From Spirosoma validum (lineage in GTDB: Bacteria > Bacteroidota > Bacteroidia > Cytophagales > Spirosomataceae): 64,000 nucleotides of DNA. The notes beneath the pieces are model-generated. The model searched no databases and was not told where the DNA came from. It saw only the letters and a program-made list of their open reading frames with translations. Positions 16,448 through 25,794 of the stretch are shown one piece after another. The stretch is from positions 124,001 through 188,000 of the forward strand of contig NZ_JACXAA010000005.1 in NCBI RefSeq assembly GCF_014699035.1, in the 5' to 3' direction. The position numbers were made by a program, and so were the translations under genes. The number at the start of each line of letters is the position of its first letter. The stretch's first letter is position 1.

Positions 16448-17446
16448 CTACGCACTCAATGGTACGAAATGCTTTTGATTCAATGGTAAGTTCTCCGCCG
16501 TCCATTCTACATCGTGAATGAAGGCCGAACCACGTACGGGGCAATCAGCAACCCGGCAGTAATGGCAGCAGGCTTTCTCGCAGGGGTCGGTATGAACGAA
16601 GATTTCGACTTCAGCCTGAAACCCTTCTTTCAGCGTATCCTCGAAATGGTGGACCTCATCATGCACCTTGTTCAGTTCCCAGTAATAGGGCAGAGTCAAA
16701 TGGCAATCGACGTGCAGATCAGCACCGTATTTCTGGACGCGCAAATTATGGACGTCAATCCAGTTACGGTCTTTGCGGGCATTTAATAAATCGACCACCC
16801 GGTGAAGCGTCGGGATATCGGCTTCATCCATTAGTCGGGCCACCGACTGGCGGGTAATGGTAAATCCGTTGTAAATAATAACGAGCGCTATTCCCAGTGA
16901 TAACGCACTGTCGATCCAATGCTTACCCGTCAACCAAACCAGGGCAACGCCGATCATGACAACGATACTGCTGAACGTATCGGTGAGCAAATGTTTGCCG
17001 TCGGCAGTCAGCGCGGCCGAATCTGCCTGGCGACCGGTGCGTATAAGCATCCAGCCCACAAAGGCATTGGCCACAGCCGTTAGACCAACCAGCGCAAAAC
17101 CCCAGTCGAGGTTGCTTAATTGGGCGGGTTCAAAAAAACTTAGAATAGCTTGCCAGATAATGACCAGGCCAGCCGACAGAATCATCGCTCCTTCGAATCC
17201 AGACGACAGAAATTCGATTTTGCCGTGTCCATACGGGTGGTTCAGATCGGCGGGCTGCCCAGCTAAATAAATACTGTAGAATGCGAAACCACTGGCGATT
17301 ACGTTCACAATGGATTCAACGGCATCGGAAAGGATGGCGGTTGAATAGGTTAAAAAATAAGCTGTGAATTTGAGAATCAGCAGGACAATGCTCAGGCCCA
17401 GTGAGATGCCCATCCAGCGGTACTTCGTTTGTTGACTGGCACTCAT
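16448..17446 (-). CDS. Cation diffusion facilitator (CDF) metal transporter
   Basis: 332 residues with six predicted membrane helices and CDF hallmarks: SDAVESIVN in TM2, a HPYGHGKIEF loop, and HLLTDTFSS in TM5. The cytoplasmic C-terminal domain has DLHVDCHLTL. It exports Zn2+, Fe2+ or related divalent cations by proton antiport. The tail carries an unusual Cys/His cluster (HTDPCEKACCHYC...DCPVR), a probable extra metal-binding site. It lies 45 bp upstream of the propeller-lipoprotein operon on the same strand and may be transcribed with it. Confidence 0.92.
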   Translation of the reverse strand: MSASQQTKYRWMGISLGLSIVLLILKFTAYFLTYSTAILSDAVESIVNVIASGFAFYSIYLAGQPADLNHPYGHGKIEFLSSGFEGAMILSAGLVIIWQAILSFFEPAQLSNLDWGFALVGLTAVANAFVGWMLIRTGRQADSAALTADGKHLLTDTFSSIVVMIGVALVWLTGKHWIDSALSLGIALVIIYNGFTITRQSVARLMDEADIPTLHRVVDLLNARKDRNWIDVHNLRVQKYGADLHVDCHLTLPYYWELNKVHDEVHHFEDTLKEGFQAEVEIFVHTDPCEKACCHYCRVADCPVRGSAFIHDVEWTAENLPLNQKHFVPLSA

Positions 17447-17549
17447 GTGGCCCTTTGGAAAGCGTTACGAGTCGCAAAGGTAAGAATTCATGAGGGGATT
17501 GTTGGCCTGTCACTGCGTTGAATATGTTTTTCCTATAGCTCATTATCGA

Positions 17550-19706
17550 TTATGGAGTCATGTATTCCCACGTAGCAGTGGTGTAATGAAAGGCTGCGTT
17601 TCTGGCTGGACTCCAGGTGCCAGCTAACTCGCCTTTTTTATTCTTTTTGACGGCCAGGCGCGTCCAGGAATACGTACTGCGCTCGTAATCAAATGTTTCG
17701 CCATCGTCATCGTATAAAGCCCAGCTTGTTTCCGACTTCCCATAATGGCGGATCGTTAACGGGAGTTTTTCCTCGTTGACGGGCGTATGCAACACAGGAG
17801 GAATCATGGGTATAATGCCCCCTTCTTTGACGAACAACGGAATTTTAGACAGTCCGGGTGTAATCTCGATCACTTTAGCCTCGCCTACCAGCTTGCCCGT
17901 GTAAAAATCATACCATTTGCCGGGAGGGAGTACCACCTTCCGCGTCGTTGAGCCAGCGAACATGGGCGCTACCAACAAAAAATCACCGACCATAAACTGA
18001 TCACTCAGATCCTTTCGAGCGGCTATCGCATACGGGTTTTCGGTTGAATTCAGCTGACCTTCCGTTGTTTTTGTATCAAAAGAAAAGCCCTCAACCAGAT
18101 TCATAGCTCGGATAGGTGGCTTGCCTTCGAAATGATATTGTGCGAAGGTTGTATACAGGTAGGGCAGTAGTTGCATCCTCAGCAACATTACGTCTTTAAC
18201 GTCCTGGGCAACGTCAGGAAATGTCCAGGGTTTGGTCCCATCCGCCCAGGCATTCAGCATCGCCATTGGCGAAAAACAAACCGATTGCATCCGACGTAAC
18301 CATTCTTCCGACGTTTTGGACGAACGCGCTTCCGGCGTCCATAATACGCCAATAAAGCTGCTGGTACAGAGGGCCGTTATAAAATCCCGGTGATCGTAGT
18401 AATCGTTATAAATCACATATGGTAAAGCAGATGAACCGGCATTAGAACCGCGCACCAGACCGTAGGTTCGCTGGTTACGTTGCCGGAACCACGTATCGGT
18501 CATTTTCTGAACTTGTAGCCCGTAAATCTGCCGCATCTGCTCGGCACTCAATCCCGACGGGAACGTTGCTACGTCCGGCCAGAGCCAGTTGTCGTAACCG
18601 TCCACTTCATCCACTTTGTAGCCAGAAATCCCAATAGAAAGGTGCTGTTTGGTAAAGAGGTCTTTATATAAATTCCGGGCCGGGGCCATCGTGAAATCGG
18701 GGACGCGGCCAACCCAAACCAGGTGCGAACCTGTGTAGGGTAAAACATCCTTGAAAATGGGTGAATGCGACGACACATACGGATTGATCCACAGATTCGC
18801 CCGTATATTTTTCTGCAAAAGCCTGTCGAGAAACAGCTTTGGCTTCGGAAACCGGGTACTGTCCCAAACAAAGCTGTTCGGGTAGGCGTGTGACTGCCAG
18901 CCGGGTTCCAGGCCCACAAAACTCAACGGATACCCCTTGGCTTCAAAATCAGCGACCTCGGTCAAAACCTGTTCATCCGTAAATAACGTTGGTGTACGGT
19001 GCGTAAAACCCAGACCCCATTTTGGCGGTAACGTACCTCCTCCGCAATACAGATTGTAGCGCTGTACGACTTCCATTGGGTTATTTCCCGCGAATACGTA
19101 AACCTCCGTACCTGGAGCTGGCACAACCATTTCGACGGCATCGGAATACGGTTGTGCGCTCCAGTCGCGCTGCGTATTGCGGTTTTGTTCCGGGGGCATG
19201 TCTTTGCTGTCTGTTCGAACACCCGTACCGGCATACACCGTTATGTACCGTGCCGAATTGATCAGTACGCCATAACCCCGACTGGAAACGTAGAACGGAA
19301 CGGGTGCGTGCGTACGACCGTTATCTTTGCCATTGTAGTGATCGACATGAAGCGTTTTGATCGATCCCCGCTGTTGAACAGATTTGAAATTAAGCCCCAG
19401 GCCAAAGAGTTGTTCGCCTTTTTGGAGGGGAAAGTGCAGGTACGTTTTTCCATCCGTTTGCTGATAAGTGCTTCCGGTCAATACGTTAGGAAAAGTGGGT
19501 TCGCCTAATTTTTTCAAACCGTCCAGACGTGGATTTATTTCAGCTACGGCCAGAGGTGTGATTTTGTCAGACGCACCCACCACGGATTTCCAGACACCCG
19601 GCGCAATTAATTCCCAGCGAAAACCCGTTTGTTGGGCCAAAGCAGAGGTCGAGAGGGAGAGTATCAACCCGATAAAAGCTGGTATTCGATAAAAACGATC
19701 AGTCAT
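17550..19706 (-). CDS. Exported glycoside hydrolase family 31 protein
   Basis: 718 residues with a signal peptide (SLSTSALAQQ). The GH31 alpha-glucosidase/alpha-xylosidase architecture is clear: an N-terminal beta-sandwich, GLGFTHRTPT at the barrel start, the catalytic loop GYKVDEVDGYD with the expected nucleophile D366, and a C-terminal sandwich (VVLPPGKWYDFYTGK, LYDDDGETFDYE). It removes alpha-linked glucose or xylose from oligosaccharides in the periplasm. The usual W.GDN acid/base motif is not obvious in the corresponding region (LWTPEARSSKTSEEW), which fits a less-studied GH31 subgroup. It is 44 bp from the M61 peptidase upstream, so probably co-transcribed. The ATG at 19706 is chosen for the signal peptide. 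Confidence 0.92.
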   Translation of the reverse strand: MTDRFYRIPAFIGLILSLSTSALAQQTGFRWELIAPGVWKSVVGASDKITPLAVAEINPRLDGLKKLGEPTFPNVLTGSTYQQTDGKTYLHFPLQKGEQLFGLGLNFKSVQQRGSIKTLHVDHYNGKDNGRTHAPVPFYVSSRGYGVLINSARYITVYAGTGVRTDSKDMPPEQNRNTQRDWSAQPYSDAVEMVVPAPGTEVYVFAGNNPMEVVQRYNLYCGGGTLPPKWGLGFTHRTPTLFTDEQVLTEVADFEAKGYPLSFVGLEPGWQSHAYPNSFVWDSTRFPKPKLFLDRLLQKNIRANLWINPYVSSHSPIFKDVLPYTGSHLVWVGRVPDFTMAPARNLYKDLFTKQHLSIGISGYKVDEVDGYDNWLWPDVATFPSGLSAEQMRQIYGLQVQKMTDTWFRQRNQRTYGLVRGSNAGSSALPYVIYNDYYDHRDFITALCTSSFIGVLWTPEARSSKTSEEWLRRMQSVCFSPMAMLNAWADGTKPWTFPDVAQDVKDVMLLRMQLLPYLYTTFAQYHFEGKPPIRAMNLVEGFSFDTKTTEGQLNSTENPYAIAARKDLSDQFMVGDFLLVAPMFAGSTTRKVVLPPGKWYDFYTGKLVGEAKVIEITPGLSKIPLFVKEGGIIPMIPPVLHTPVNEEKLPLTIRHYGKSETSWALYDDDGETFDYERSTYSWTRLAVKKNKKGELAGTWSPARNAAFHYTTATWEYMTP

Positions 19707-19750
19707 ATTGGCGAGGTAAATGAGCGGCATTTAATCGCAATAATCCGATT

Positions 19751-21571
19751 TTATTTGACAGCTTTTGCGCCCAGCCAGTTATCCCGAAATTTCTGCATCT
19801 CCGGTGTAAGCGAAAGTCCCGCGTTTTCGTACAACTGAACCGATAAGGCTGGATTTTCAATTAACGTTACCGGCACCGTTTTGGCTTCGCCCCGATGGGT
19901 ATACCCGACTTGAATGACATCACCAGGTTTGTGTTGCCCCAGCCGTGTCTGTAGAGACGTAACGGACGTAACGGTCTGACTGTCAATAGTTGTGACAATA
20001 TCGTCAATATCTAATCCGGCTTTGTACATGGGGGTTTCCCGAATTGTGTTTCCTGTAATTGTCAGCCCTTTATCGGTTTCTGAGTAGCGAACGGTGCCCA
20101 TCCAGGCTTTACCTTCCTGTACTTTTTTGAGGGTAAGTCCAGCCTTCGTCAGCAACGTAGCGTAGTCGATTAGCTCATGACCGTAGATATACTTGCTGAA
20201 GAAAGAACGGGCAAAGTCGGGTGTAGTGACCTGAGCCAGCACGGTTTGCAAGCCGTCAACCGTATAGGGCTGTTCCGTTTTGCCAAAGCGTTTCCAGACC
20301 GCCTGCATATACGTATCGAGCGATTGATTCCGTTGCCGTAATTCCAGATCTAACGCCAGGGCTACCGCTGCTCCATACGTATAATAGGAGGTGAACATAT
20401 TGACGTAATTAGACCGGTCGATGGATACGCCCGCGTCGACAAAAACCGCATGGCAACTCGCATCAATGGGGGAGTAGTAGGTTCCTCCCGGCGTCGATTG
20501 TTTGGCCGATACGATCCCCGTTAGTGTATTCATGTAATCGGGAACGGCAGTAAAACCAGCTCGCGTCAGGAGAAGCTCACCATAATATTGCGTAAACCCT
20601 TCGGCAAACCAGAGCTCGTAACTCATGTTGCTTTTCTCGAAATTGAACGGTTCCAGTGTTTTCGGACGAATCCGTTCAACGTTCCAGCAGTGAAAAAATT
20701 CATGCGCAAATACACCCAATACGCGCTCCGGACCCGTAAATGCAATCGGTACGGCTATCATCGTCGAGTTCCGGTGTTCCATACCGTCGCCCCGAACGTA
20801 TGGATTTAGACTGGCCAGAAATGTATAACTGCCGTAATCATAAGTCGGAAATTCGCCATAGACGGCTTTGGCCTGATCAACAATCCGCTCAATTTTCTTT
20901 GCAAAACCATCGGCGCTCGAATCGGCAACATCCGCTTCGAGCGCTACCCGGAACGTAACGGGCTTGCCATCGGTATTAGTCCGTTTCCATTCCTTAATGT
21001 TCAGCTTCCCGATCTTTGTGGGAGAATCCATGAAGTACTGCAAGCCGGGAGCCGTATACGTAAACCGGTCGGCTGTAGGTACCAACTGCGTAGCAACAAC
21101 GCCCATATTTTCACTCGGCAAATTAAACCGGACTTCAATAGGCCGTTGGTCGAATCCTTTGATCCACATGAACGTAGCGGGCATGTTCAGGTGAATACTC
21201 TGCGGATCGATGCCCATGTACGTACCGTCGGGATAGTTTCCGAACAGTGTATAACTAAGCTTGATCGTACCCTTGTGCGCAGGCACCGTATAGACATCGC
21301 CATCCGTCCGGTTAAGTAGCAGCGGTTTGTTCTGGCCATCATACGCCTTTACATCATACACATTCTTCCCGAACTCATGCGTAGCGTAGCGTCCCGGAGA
21401 CGAACGACTCATCCGAAAAACAGCCGCTTGATTCGGTAACTGCGAAACGGTTAGGCTGATCTGCGCTTCATGATGAATGGCATTCGGGAACGACATCTCG
21501 TACCGAATAGTCTGCGCACCTACTGACTGAGGTATCAGAAAGGAAAGGTAAAGGAGAACGGTGTTTTTCAT
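19751..21571 (-). CDS. M61 family metallopeptidase with PDZ domain
   Basis: 606 residues with an N-terminal signal (LLYLSFLIPQSVGAQT). An M61 N-terminal beta-sandwich (about 25-180) precedes the zinc site HEFFH (H290, H294) with the third ligand E324 in WFAEGFTQYY. A PDZ domain follows at about 500-570 (GLTITGNTIRETPMYKAGL, GDVIQVGYTHRGE). M61 enzymes are glycyl-aminopeptidase-like periplasmic peptidases. The gene is followed closely by the GH31 gene; together with nearby M28 and esterase genes it forms a block of exported hydrolases. Confidence 0.93.
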   Translation of the reverse strand: MKNTVLLYLSFLIPQSVGAQTIRYEMSFPNAIHHEAQISLTVSQLPNQAAVFRMSRSSPGRYATHEFGKNVYDVKAYDGQNKPLLLNRTDGDVYTVPAHKGTIKLSYTLFGNYPDGTYMGIDPQSIHLNMPATFMWIKGFDQRPIEVRFNLPSENMGVVATQLVPTADRFTYTAPGLQYFMDSPTKIGKLNIKEWKRTNTDGKPVTFRVALEADVADSSADGFAKKIERIVDQAKAVYGEFPTYDYGSYTFLASLNPYVRGDGMEHRNSTMIAVPIAFTGPERVLGVFAHEFFHCWNVERIRPKTLEPFNFEKSNMSYELWFAEGFTQYYGELLLTRAGFTAVPDYMNTLTGIVSAKQSTPGGTYYSPIDASCHAVFVDAGVSIDRSNYVNMFTSYYTYGAAVALALDLELRQRNQSLDTYMQAVWKRFGKTEQPYTVDGLQTVLAQVTTPDFARSFFSKYIYGHELIDYATLLTKAGLTLKKVQEGKAWMGTVRYSETDKGLTITGNTIRETPMYKAGLDIDDIVTTIDSQTVTSVTSLQTRLGQHKPGDVIQVGYTHRGEAKTVPVTLIENPALSVQLYENAGLSLTPEMQKFRDNWLGAKAVK

Positions 21572-21640
21572 AGTGGTAATCGAACAGTACTTTAAGACGC
21601 TATCGGCTAGTACTTGGCCATTTTACTGGTTGGAGAAAAA

Positions 21641-21703
21641 GGTACCACGGGTTTTAACCCGTTCGGGAATTGGCTCAAAAAACGAGTCAAAACCCGTGGT
21701 ACC
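21641..21703. repeat. Palindromic intergenic repeat
   Basis: GGTACCACGGGTTTT (21641-21655) pairs perfectly with AAAACCCGTGGTACC (21689-21703). The interior holds a second imperfect palindrome (CTCAAAAAACGAG). It sits between the esterase and the M61 gene. The nested form suggests a REP-type dispersed element rather than a plain terminator. Confidence 0.6.
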
Positions 21704-21731
21704 GGCAATTAAGAATTAAATTGGAGTAATT

Positions 21732-22574
21732 TTAATGCTCTTTGAAACGCTCAAATGCTTTATACACAGCCAGGTGAAAAATAGTGGCGTGGTTTTCATC
21801 GGCAAAGTAATGGAAATCAGAACGTACTGTGGCAGGACTAGCTTTTTTCACTACGTCCCGCAAATGCCTGGCATCGGTTTCCATGATCTTACCTTCTTTG
21901 CCAACGGCGATGAAGACGTCTGTTTTCTGATTAAAACCGGACTCTAAAAACACTGGCTTTAGCGCGAGCAACGATTCATTATCCCACCATAAGCTTAAAC
22001 TCACAATAACGTACTGACTAAATAAGGTAGGCTTTTTAATCAGAATTTCGGTAGCCAGGAGTCCACCCAGCGATTGCCCAATGATCATTTTCCTGGGATT
22101 GGTGCTGTACGTTTTTTGAATATAGGGTTGCAGCTCCTTCTCAAGAAACCGGATGAATTTTTCTGAATGACCGGTAGTTGGATAGTCTCTTTTATCCTTC
22201 TCAATCGTGGTCGGGTACGTAAAGTCCCGCCTTCGATCGACGTTGGCAATGCCGACAACAATTGACTTTGGCAGTAGATTAATCCAGGAAAAATTAGCAA
22301 ACTGGATTAAACCAGCGATGTGAATAAAGTCTTCATCGGCTGAACCATCCAGTAGGTAAATAACCGGATACCTGGCAATTGAGTCTCTCGAATAGCCTTC
22401 TGGTAAGTAGATATTCAGGGTTCTGGTTTCACCCAGTTCTTTGGAAGGAATGGAATCAATAAGCCCTAAGACAAAGGGCCTGGTGGCCAAGGTAGTTTGG
22501 CTAAACGAAGTGACAGACAAACAGGTCAAAAACCAGAGACTAGAAAAAAAAGTAACGTACGTTGTTCTTACCAT
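21732..22574 (-). CDS. Exported alpha/beta hydrolase, esterase D/Fes type
   Basis: 280 residues with a signal peptide (FLTCLSVTSFSQT). The esterase D/enterochelin-esterase fold is indicated by LNIYLPEGY, PVIYLLDG, the nucleophile elbow GQSLGGL and a C-terminal His in DENHATIFH. Likely a periplasmic ester hydrolase, with siderophore, acylated sugar or phenolic ester as possible substrate. The ATG at 22574 gives the best signal peptide; another lies 12 bp upstream. It is downstream of the M28 gene but separated from it by a hairpin. Confidence 0.88.
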   Translation of the reverse strand: MVRTTYVTFFSSLWFLTCLSVTSFSQTTLATRPFVLGLIDSIPSKELGETRTLNIYLPEGYSRDSIARYPVIYLLDGSADEDFIHIAGLIQFANFSWINLLPKSIVVGIANVDRRRDFTYPTTIEKDKRDYPTTGHSEKFIRFLEKELQPYIQKTYSTNPRKMIIGQSLGGLLATEILIKKPTLFSQYVIVSLSLWWDNESLLALKPVFLESGFNQKTDVFIAVGKEGKIMETDARHLRDVVKKASPATVRSDFHYFADENHATIFHLAVYKAFERFKEH

Positions 22575-22592
22575 GTCAATCAACATGTAACG

Positions 22593-22633
22593 ATGGCTCG
22601 TGCCACTAACCAAATTTTAGTAACACGAGCCAT
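22593..22633 (-). terminator. Hairpin between M28 peptidase and esterase genes
   Basis: ATGGCTCGTG (22593-22602) pairs with CACGAGCCAT (22624-22633), with an inner ACTAA/TTAGT pair. It follows the M28 stop codon by 17 bp. There is no T-run, so factor-dependent or weak termination is possible. Confidence 0.45.
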
Positions 22634-22650
22634 GCGTCAATGAAATAATC

Positions 22651-24213
22651 TTAACGGGCGGCCTGCGCCACGGCGGTCTTTCGCGGTAGTTTCTGATCCC
22701 GCATAGCGGCATTGTAGACGAAGCTGGCAACAACCGTGGCGGCCTGTTTCAAATCGTCGGGTTGCAGGTGGTCGTAGGTGTCCATGTTCGTATGGTGCGT
22801 CCGAGAACCGTACTCGATTGGGTCCTGGATAAACTGGAAACCGGCCAAACCGACCCGGTCGAACGAGAGGTGGTCGGTTCCCCCCGTGTTTCTGGGCGTT
22901 ACGGTCGTTGCACCCAGATCGTTGAACGGTTTCAGCCATTGCGAAAAAATGGAGCCGACGGCCTGATTTTCCTGTAAATAAACGCCCCGGATTTTGCCCG
23001 TTCCGTTATCGACATTGAAATACGCGGCTATGTTGTCGCCCTCCTTGTTCAGTTTCTGAGTAGCCGCATCGACCAAGTGGTTATTGACGTAATTTTTGGA
23101 CCCATGCAAACCTTGCTCCTCGCCACTCCAAAGCGCGATACGTATGGTACGACGTGGTTTTGCGCCAATCGTTTTCAGAATCCGCACCGCTTCCATCATG
23201 ACCGAACTACCCGCTGCATTATCCGTAGCGCCGGTAGCGGCATGCCAGGAGTCGAAGTGAGCGCCCAGCATAACGACTTCATCTTTCAGCTTAGGATCAG
23301 TACCCGGAATTTCGGCCAGTACGTTGTAGCCTTTGATATCGTCCGTATAGAATTTAGTTTTTACGTTCAGCTCTAACTTAACCGGCACGCCCGCTTTCAT
23401 GAGTCGGCATAAAGTCAAATAGTCTTCCACCGCGATCGCCAGATCAGCCAGGTCGTCCGGGGTAGAACCCAGGGACGCATTGGCGTAGTCGCCACTCACG
23501 AACAACGTACCATCGACGCTGTTCTGGGTCGTATTGAGAATGCCCAACGCGCCTTCCTGCTTCGCCAGTTTCCGCATTTTCTGATTAAACGCATTCCGGG
23601 TACGCATGGCCTGAATCATGCTCCGATACGTAGTGTCACGCCCTGACTGCGGATTTGGCGCTTCGCTGGCCATTTTTTGTAAGGCTTCGTCGGTGTAGCG
23701 GGTAGCATCCGCTTTGAACGTAGGCGTAATCTTATCGAACGATTGATCCAGCAAAATTACCTTATTTTTGAGCTGGCTCCGGTAATTTTCCAACGCGGTT
23801 GTATCCGACGCGCTGATGTAAAGAATGTCGGCGGCTTGTAGTTTACCTGTGCTGCCGCTCCAGGCTCTGGGAACGGCGATAATCGTTTTGTAGTAAGGAG
23901 CCGTCATGGCCAGATAACACTGCTCTACCTGCCAGCCTTTGCCCCACTCGCCCCAGGATTCTAGCCGGGAATTCTGCAAGCCCCAGCTAGTCAGTTTGTT
24001 TTTAGCCCAATTGGCGGCTTTCGTGAAACCAGGTCCCTGTAGGCGAGGACCGTTTACGTCAGTCAGGTAGAAAGCCGTTTCCATGACCTGCGAATGTTGT
24101 AAACCTTCCTCGCGAATTTTCTGGATCGTGGCCATATCCAGTTTTTCATCTTGTCCATACGTTAGGAGAGCGCCACCGAGGAACAGGCTGGTTAATAGAA
24201 GTTTTTTATGCAT
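22651..24213 (-). CDS. M28 family zinc peptidase, exported
   Basis: 520 residues with a signal peptide (LLLTSLFLGGALLTYGQD). The M28 di-zinc peptidase core shows GAHFDSW (H319, D321), GATDNAAGS (bridging D331), ALWSGEEQGLHGS (catalytic and ligand Glu) and a late RTHHTNMDTYDHL with a His ligand. A PA-type insert lies at about 130-260. It is an aminopeptidase or carboxypeptidase acting in the periplasm or on the surface. It is divergent from the Nudix gene, with 229 bp of shared upstream region. Confidence 0.94.
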   Translation of the reverse strand: MHKKLLLTSLFLGGALLTYGQDEKLDMATIQKIREEGLQHSQVMETAFYLTDVNGPRLQGPGFTKAANWAKNKLTSWGLQNSRLESWGEWGKGWQVEQCYLAMTAPYYKTIIAVPRAWSGSTGKLQAADILYISASDTTALENYRSQLKNKVILLDQSFDKITPTFKADATRYTDEALQKMASEAPNPQSGRDTTYRSMIQAMRTRNAFNQKMRKLAKQEGALGILNTTQNSVDGTLFVSGDYANASLGSTPDDLADLAIAVEDYLTLCRLMKAGVPVKLELNVKTKFYTDDIKGYNVLAEIPGTDPKLKDEVVMLGAHFDSWHAATGATDNAAGSSVMMEAVRILKTIGAKPRRTIRIALWSGEEQGLHGSKNYVNNHLVDAATQKLNKEGDNIAAYFNVDNGTGKIRGVYLQENQAVGSIFSQWLKPFNDLGATTVTPRNTGGTDHLSFDRVGLAGFQFIQDPIEYGSRTHHTNMDTYDHLQPDDLKQAATVVASFVYNAAMRDQKLPRKTAVAQAAR

Positions 24214-24442
24214 GAGCTTGACGTGATTGGGTAGTAGCCCGAAGTTACCGATTTATAAAAACGTTACTGGTTACCACCGCGTATCTTTTGGCTTGGTGAC
24301 TATAAATTCTTGACATTGTACCACGTTGCTTTTGTCGAACACTTGTCTGTAAGAATATACGGAAACTGAAATGCCACTCGCACTCACAAAGGATAAACGA
24401 AAGGTGATAACTTAGCGGCTTTTCTGAAGGACTTTACCCCAC

Positions 24443-24991
24443 ATGGATACAACTGAAAATCCCTGGCAGACACTTAATTCGTCGGTCAAATATGAAAACC
24501 CCTGGCTTTCCATTCGACACGAAGACGTAGTGACCCCTGCCGGTACGCCCGGAATTTATGGTGTCGTTAGTTTCAAAAACAAAGCGGTTGGCGTGATTCC
24601 GATCGATGCCGATGGCAACACGTATCTCGTTGGTCAATATCGCTATCCGCTGAACGAATACTCGTGGGAAATCCCGGAAGGTGGCTCCCCGTTGGGTATT
24701 GAACCACTCGAATCGGCACGGCGTGAACTGAAAGAAGAAACGGGTCTGGAAGCGCGTACATGGACGAAGATCGCCCGCATTCATACGTCCAATTCGGCGA
24801 CCGACGAAGAAGGGTTTCTGTACATCGCTGAAGACCTGGTTCAGGGAGAACATGCTCCCGAAGAAACCGAAGACCTGCGGGTTTGGAAGCTGCCCCTGGC
24901 CGAAGCCGTTGAGATGGCCATGACCAGCCGAATCACGGATTCCCTAAGCGTCAGTGGCCTTTTGATCGTAGCTCGGCTCCGGGGAATTTAA
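24443..24991 (+). CDS. Nudix hydrolase, ADP-ribose pyrophosphatase type
   Basis: 182 residues. The Nudix region spans about 79-102 (EGGSPLGIEPLE then RELKEETGL), with the metal-binding REL.EE core intact. The N-terminus (NPWLSIRHEDVVTPAG) and GVIPIDADGNTYLVGQYRYPL resemble the ADP-ribose/nucleoside-diphosphate-sugar pyrophosphatase group. It would hydrolyse ADP-ribose or similar to AMP plus a sugar phosphate in the cytoplasm. Divergent from the M28 gene; 108 bp upstream of the LysE gene. Confidence 0.93.
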   Translation: MDTTENPWQTLNSSVKYENPWLSIRHEDVVTPAGTPGIYGVVSFKNKAVGVIPIDADGNTYLVGQYRYPLNEYSWEIPEGGSPLGIEPLESARRELKEETGLEARTWTKIARIHTSNSATDEEGFLYIAEDLVQGEHAPEETEDLRVWKLPLAEAVEMAMTSRITDSLSVSGLLIVARLRGI

Positions 24992-25099
24992 ACTTAGTTT
25001 TATAGTTTGTAGTTGTCATTTGTAGTTTGCTGGCTGGCGTTCTGCAACGCATCGGCGAACAACAGACTTTACTCCACAAATCGCAAACGGTAACTGCTT

Positions 25100-25738
25100 G
25101 TGTTCTTACCCATTCTGTTTGGTTTTTTATTAGGCGTGGGCCTTTGTTTGACGTTTGGAACCGTGTTTTTTGCACTGATTCAGAACAGCGTTGACAACGG
25201 CTTTCGCTCAGGATTTAAAATGGTGCTAGGCGTTATTGCCGGCGATATCATCTTCGTGATTGCGGCTTTGGTTGGTACGTCGTTTATTCCTAAGGTTCAG
25301 GGGTTTGAGAATATTATGGCCTTGATTGGCGTGATCTTTCTGGTGGCCTTAGGTATTGTGAATATCGTCAAAGGAACGCCTAAACTGGCCTACCCCAAAA
25401 CACGCTTTGGCAATTTCGTCTATTACTTTACGACAGGTTTTTTTCTGAATGCGCTTAACCCGGTCAATTTTGTTGCGTGGGTAGCTATCGTCGCCTATAT
25501 TCGTTCGCACCTGCATTATTCAAATCCTCAGCAGTATGGATTTATGATTGCTGCATTGGTAGGCATATTCGTCACGGAGAACGCGCTGGCCTATTACGCC
25601 AATCGGCTCAAACGTCTGTTTACCCCTCGCGTCGTCAAGATTTTCAACCGCACAACGGGCGTCGTCTTCCTGATCGGAGCTGCTAACATCGCCTACAATC
25701 GCCTGCTGGAGCCACTATCAAAAGCGATAGACTGGTGA
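25100..25738 (+). CDS. LysE family transporter
   Basis: 212 residues, almost entirely membrane helices (about six). It matches the LysE/RhtB amino-acid exporter family: GFLLGVGLCLTFGTVFFALIQNSVDNG at the N-terminus and NPVNFVAWVAI in the middle, the equivalent of the NP...F motif. Start codon is GTG. The substrate is unknown. The 108-bp spacer from the Nudix gene contains degenerate TTTGTAGT repeats. Confidence 0.88.
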   Translation: MFLPILFGFLLGVGLCLTFGTVFFALIQNSVDNGFRSGFKMVLGVIAGDIIFVIAALVGTSFIPKVQGFENIMALIGVIFLVALGIVNIVKGTPKLAYPKTRFGNFVYYFTTGFFLNALNPVNFVAWVAIVAYIRSHLHYSNPQQYGFMIAALVGIFVTENALAYYANRLKRLFTPRVVKIFNRTTGVVFLIGAANIAYNRLLEPLSKAIDW

Positions 25739-25746
25739 TAATTGAA

Positions 25747-25794
25747 TGAAGAGTGAAGAATAGAAAGTCACTCAGACTTATTCTTCACTCTTCA
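25747..25794. terminator. Bidirectional hairpin touching the GH3-like stop codon
   Basis: TGAAGAGTGAAGAATA (25747-25762) pairs perfectly with TATTCTTCACTCTTCA (25779-25794). The right arm includes the stop codon of the minus-strand gene ending at 25792. It separates convergent genes. Confidence 0.65.
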
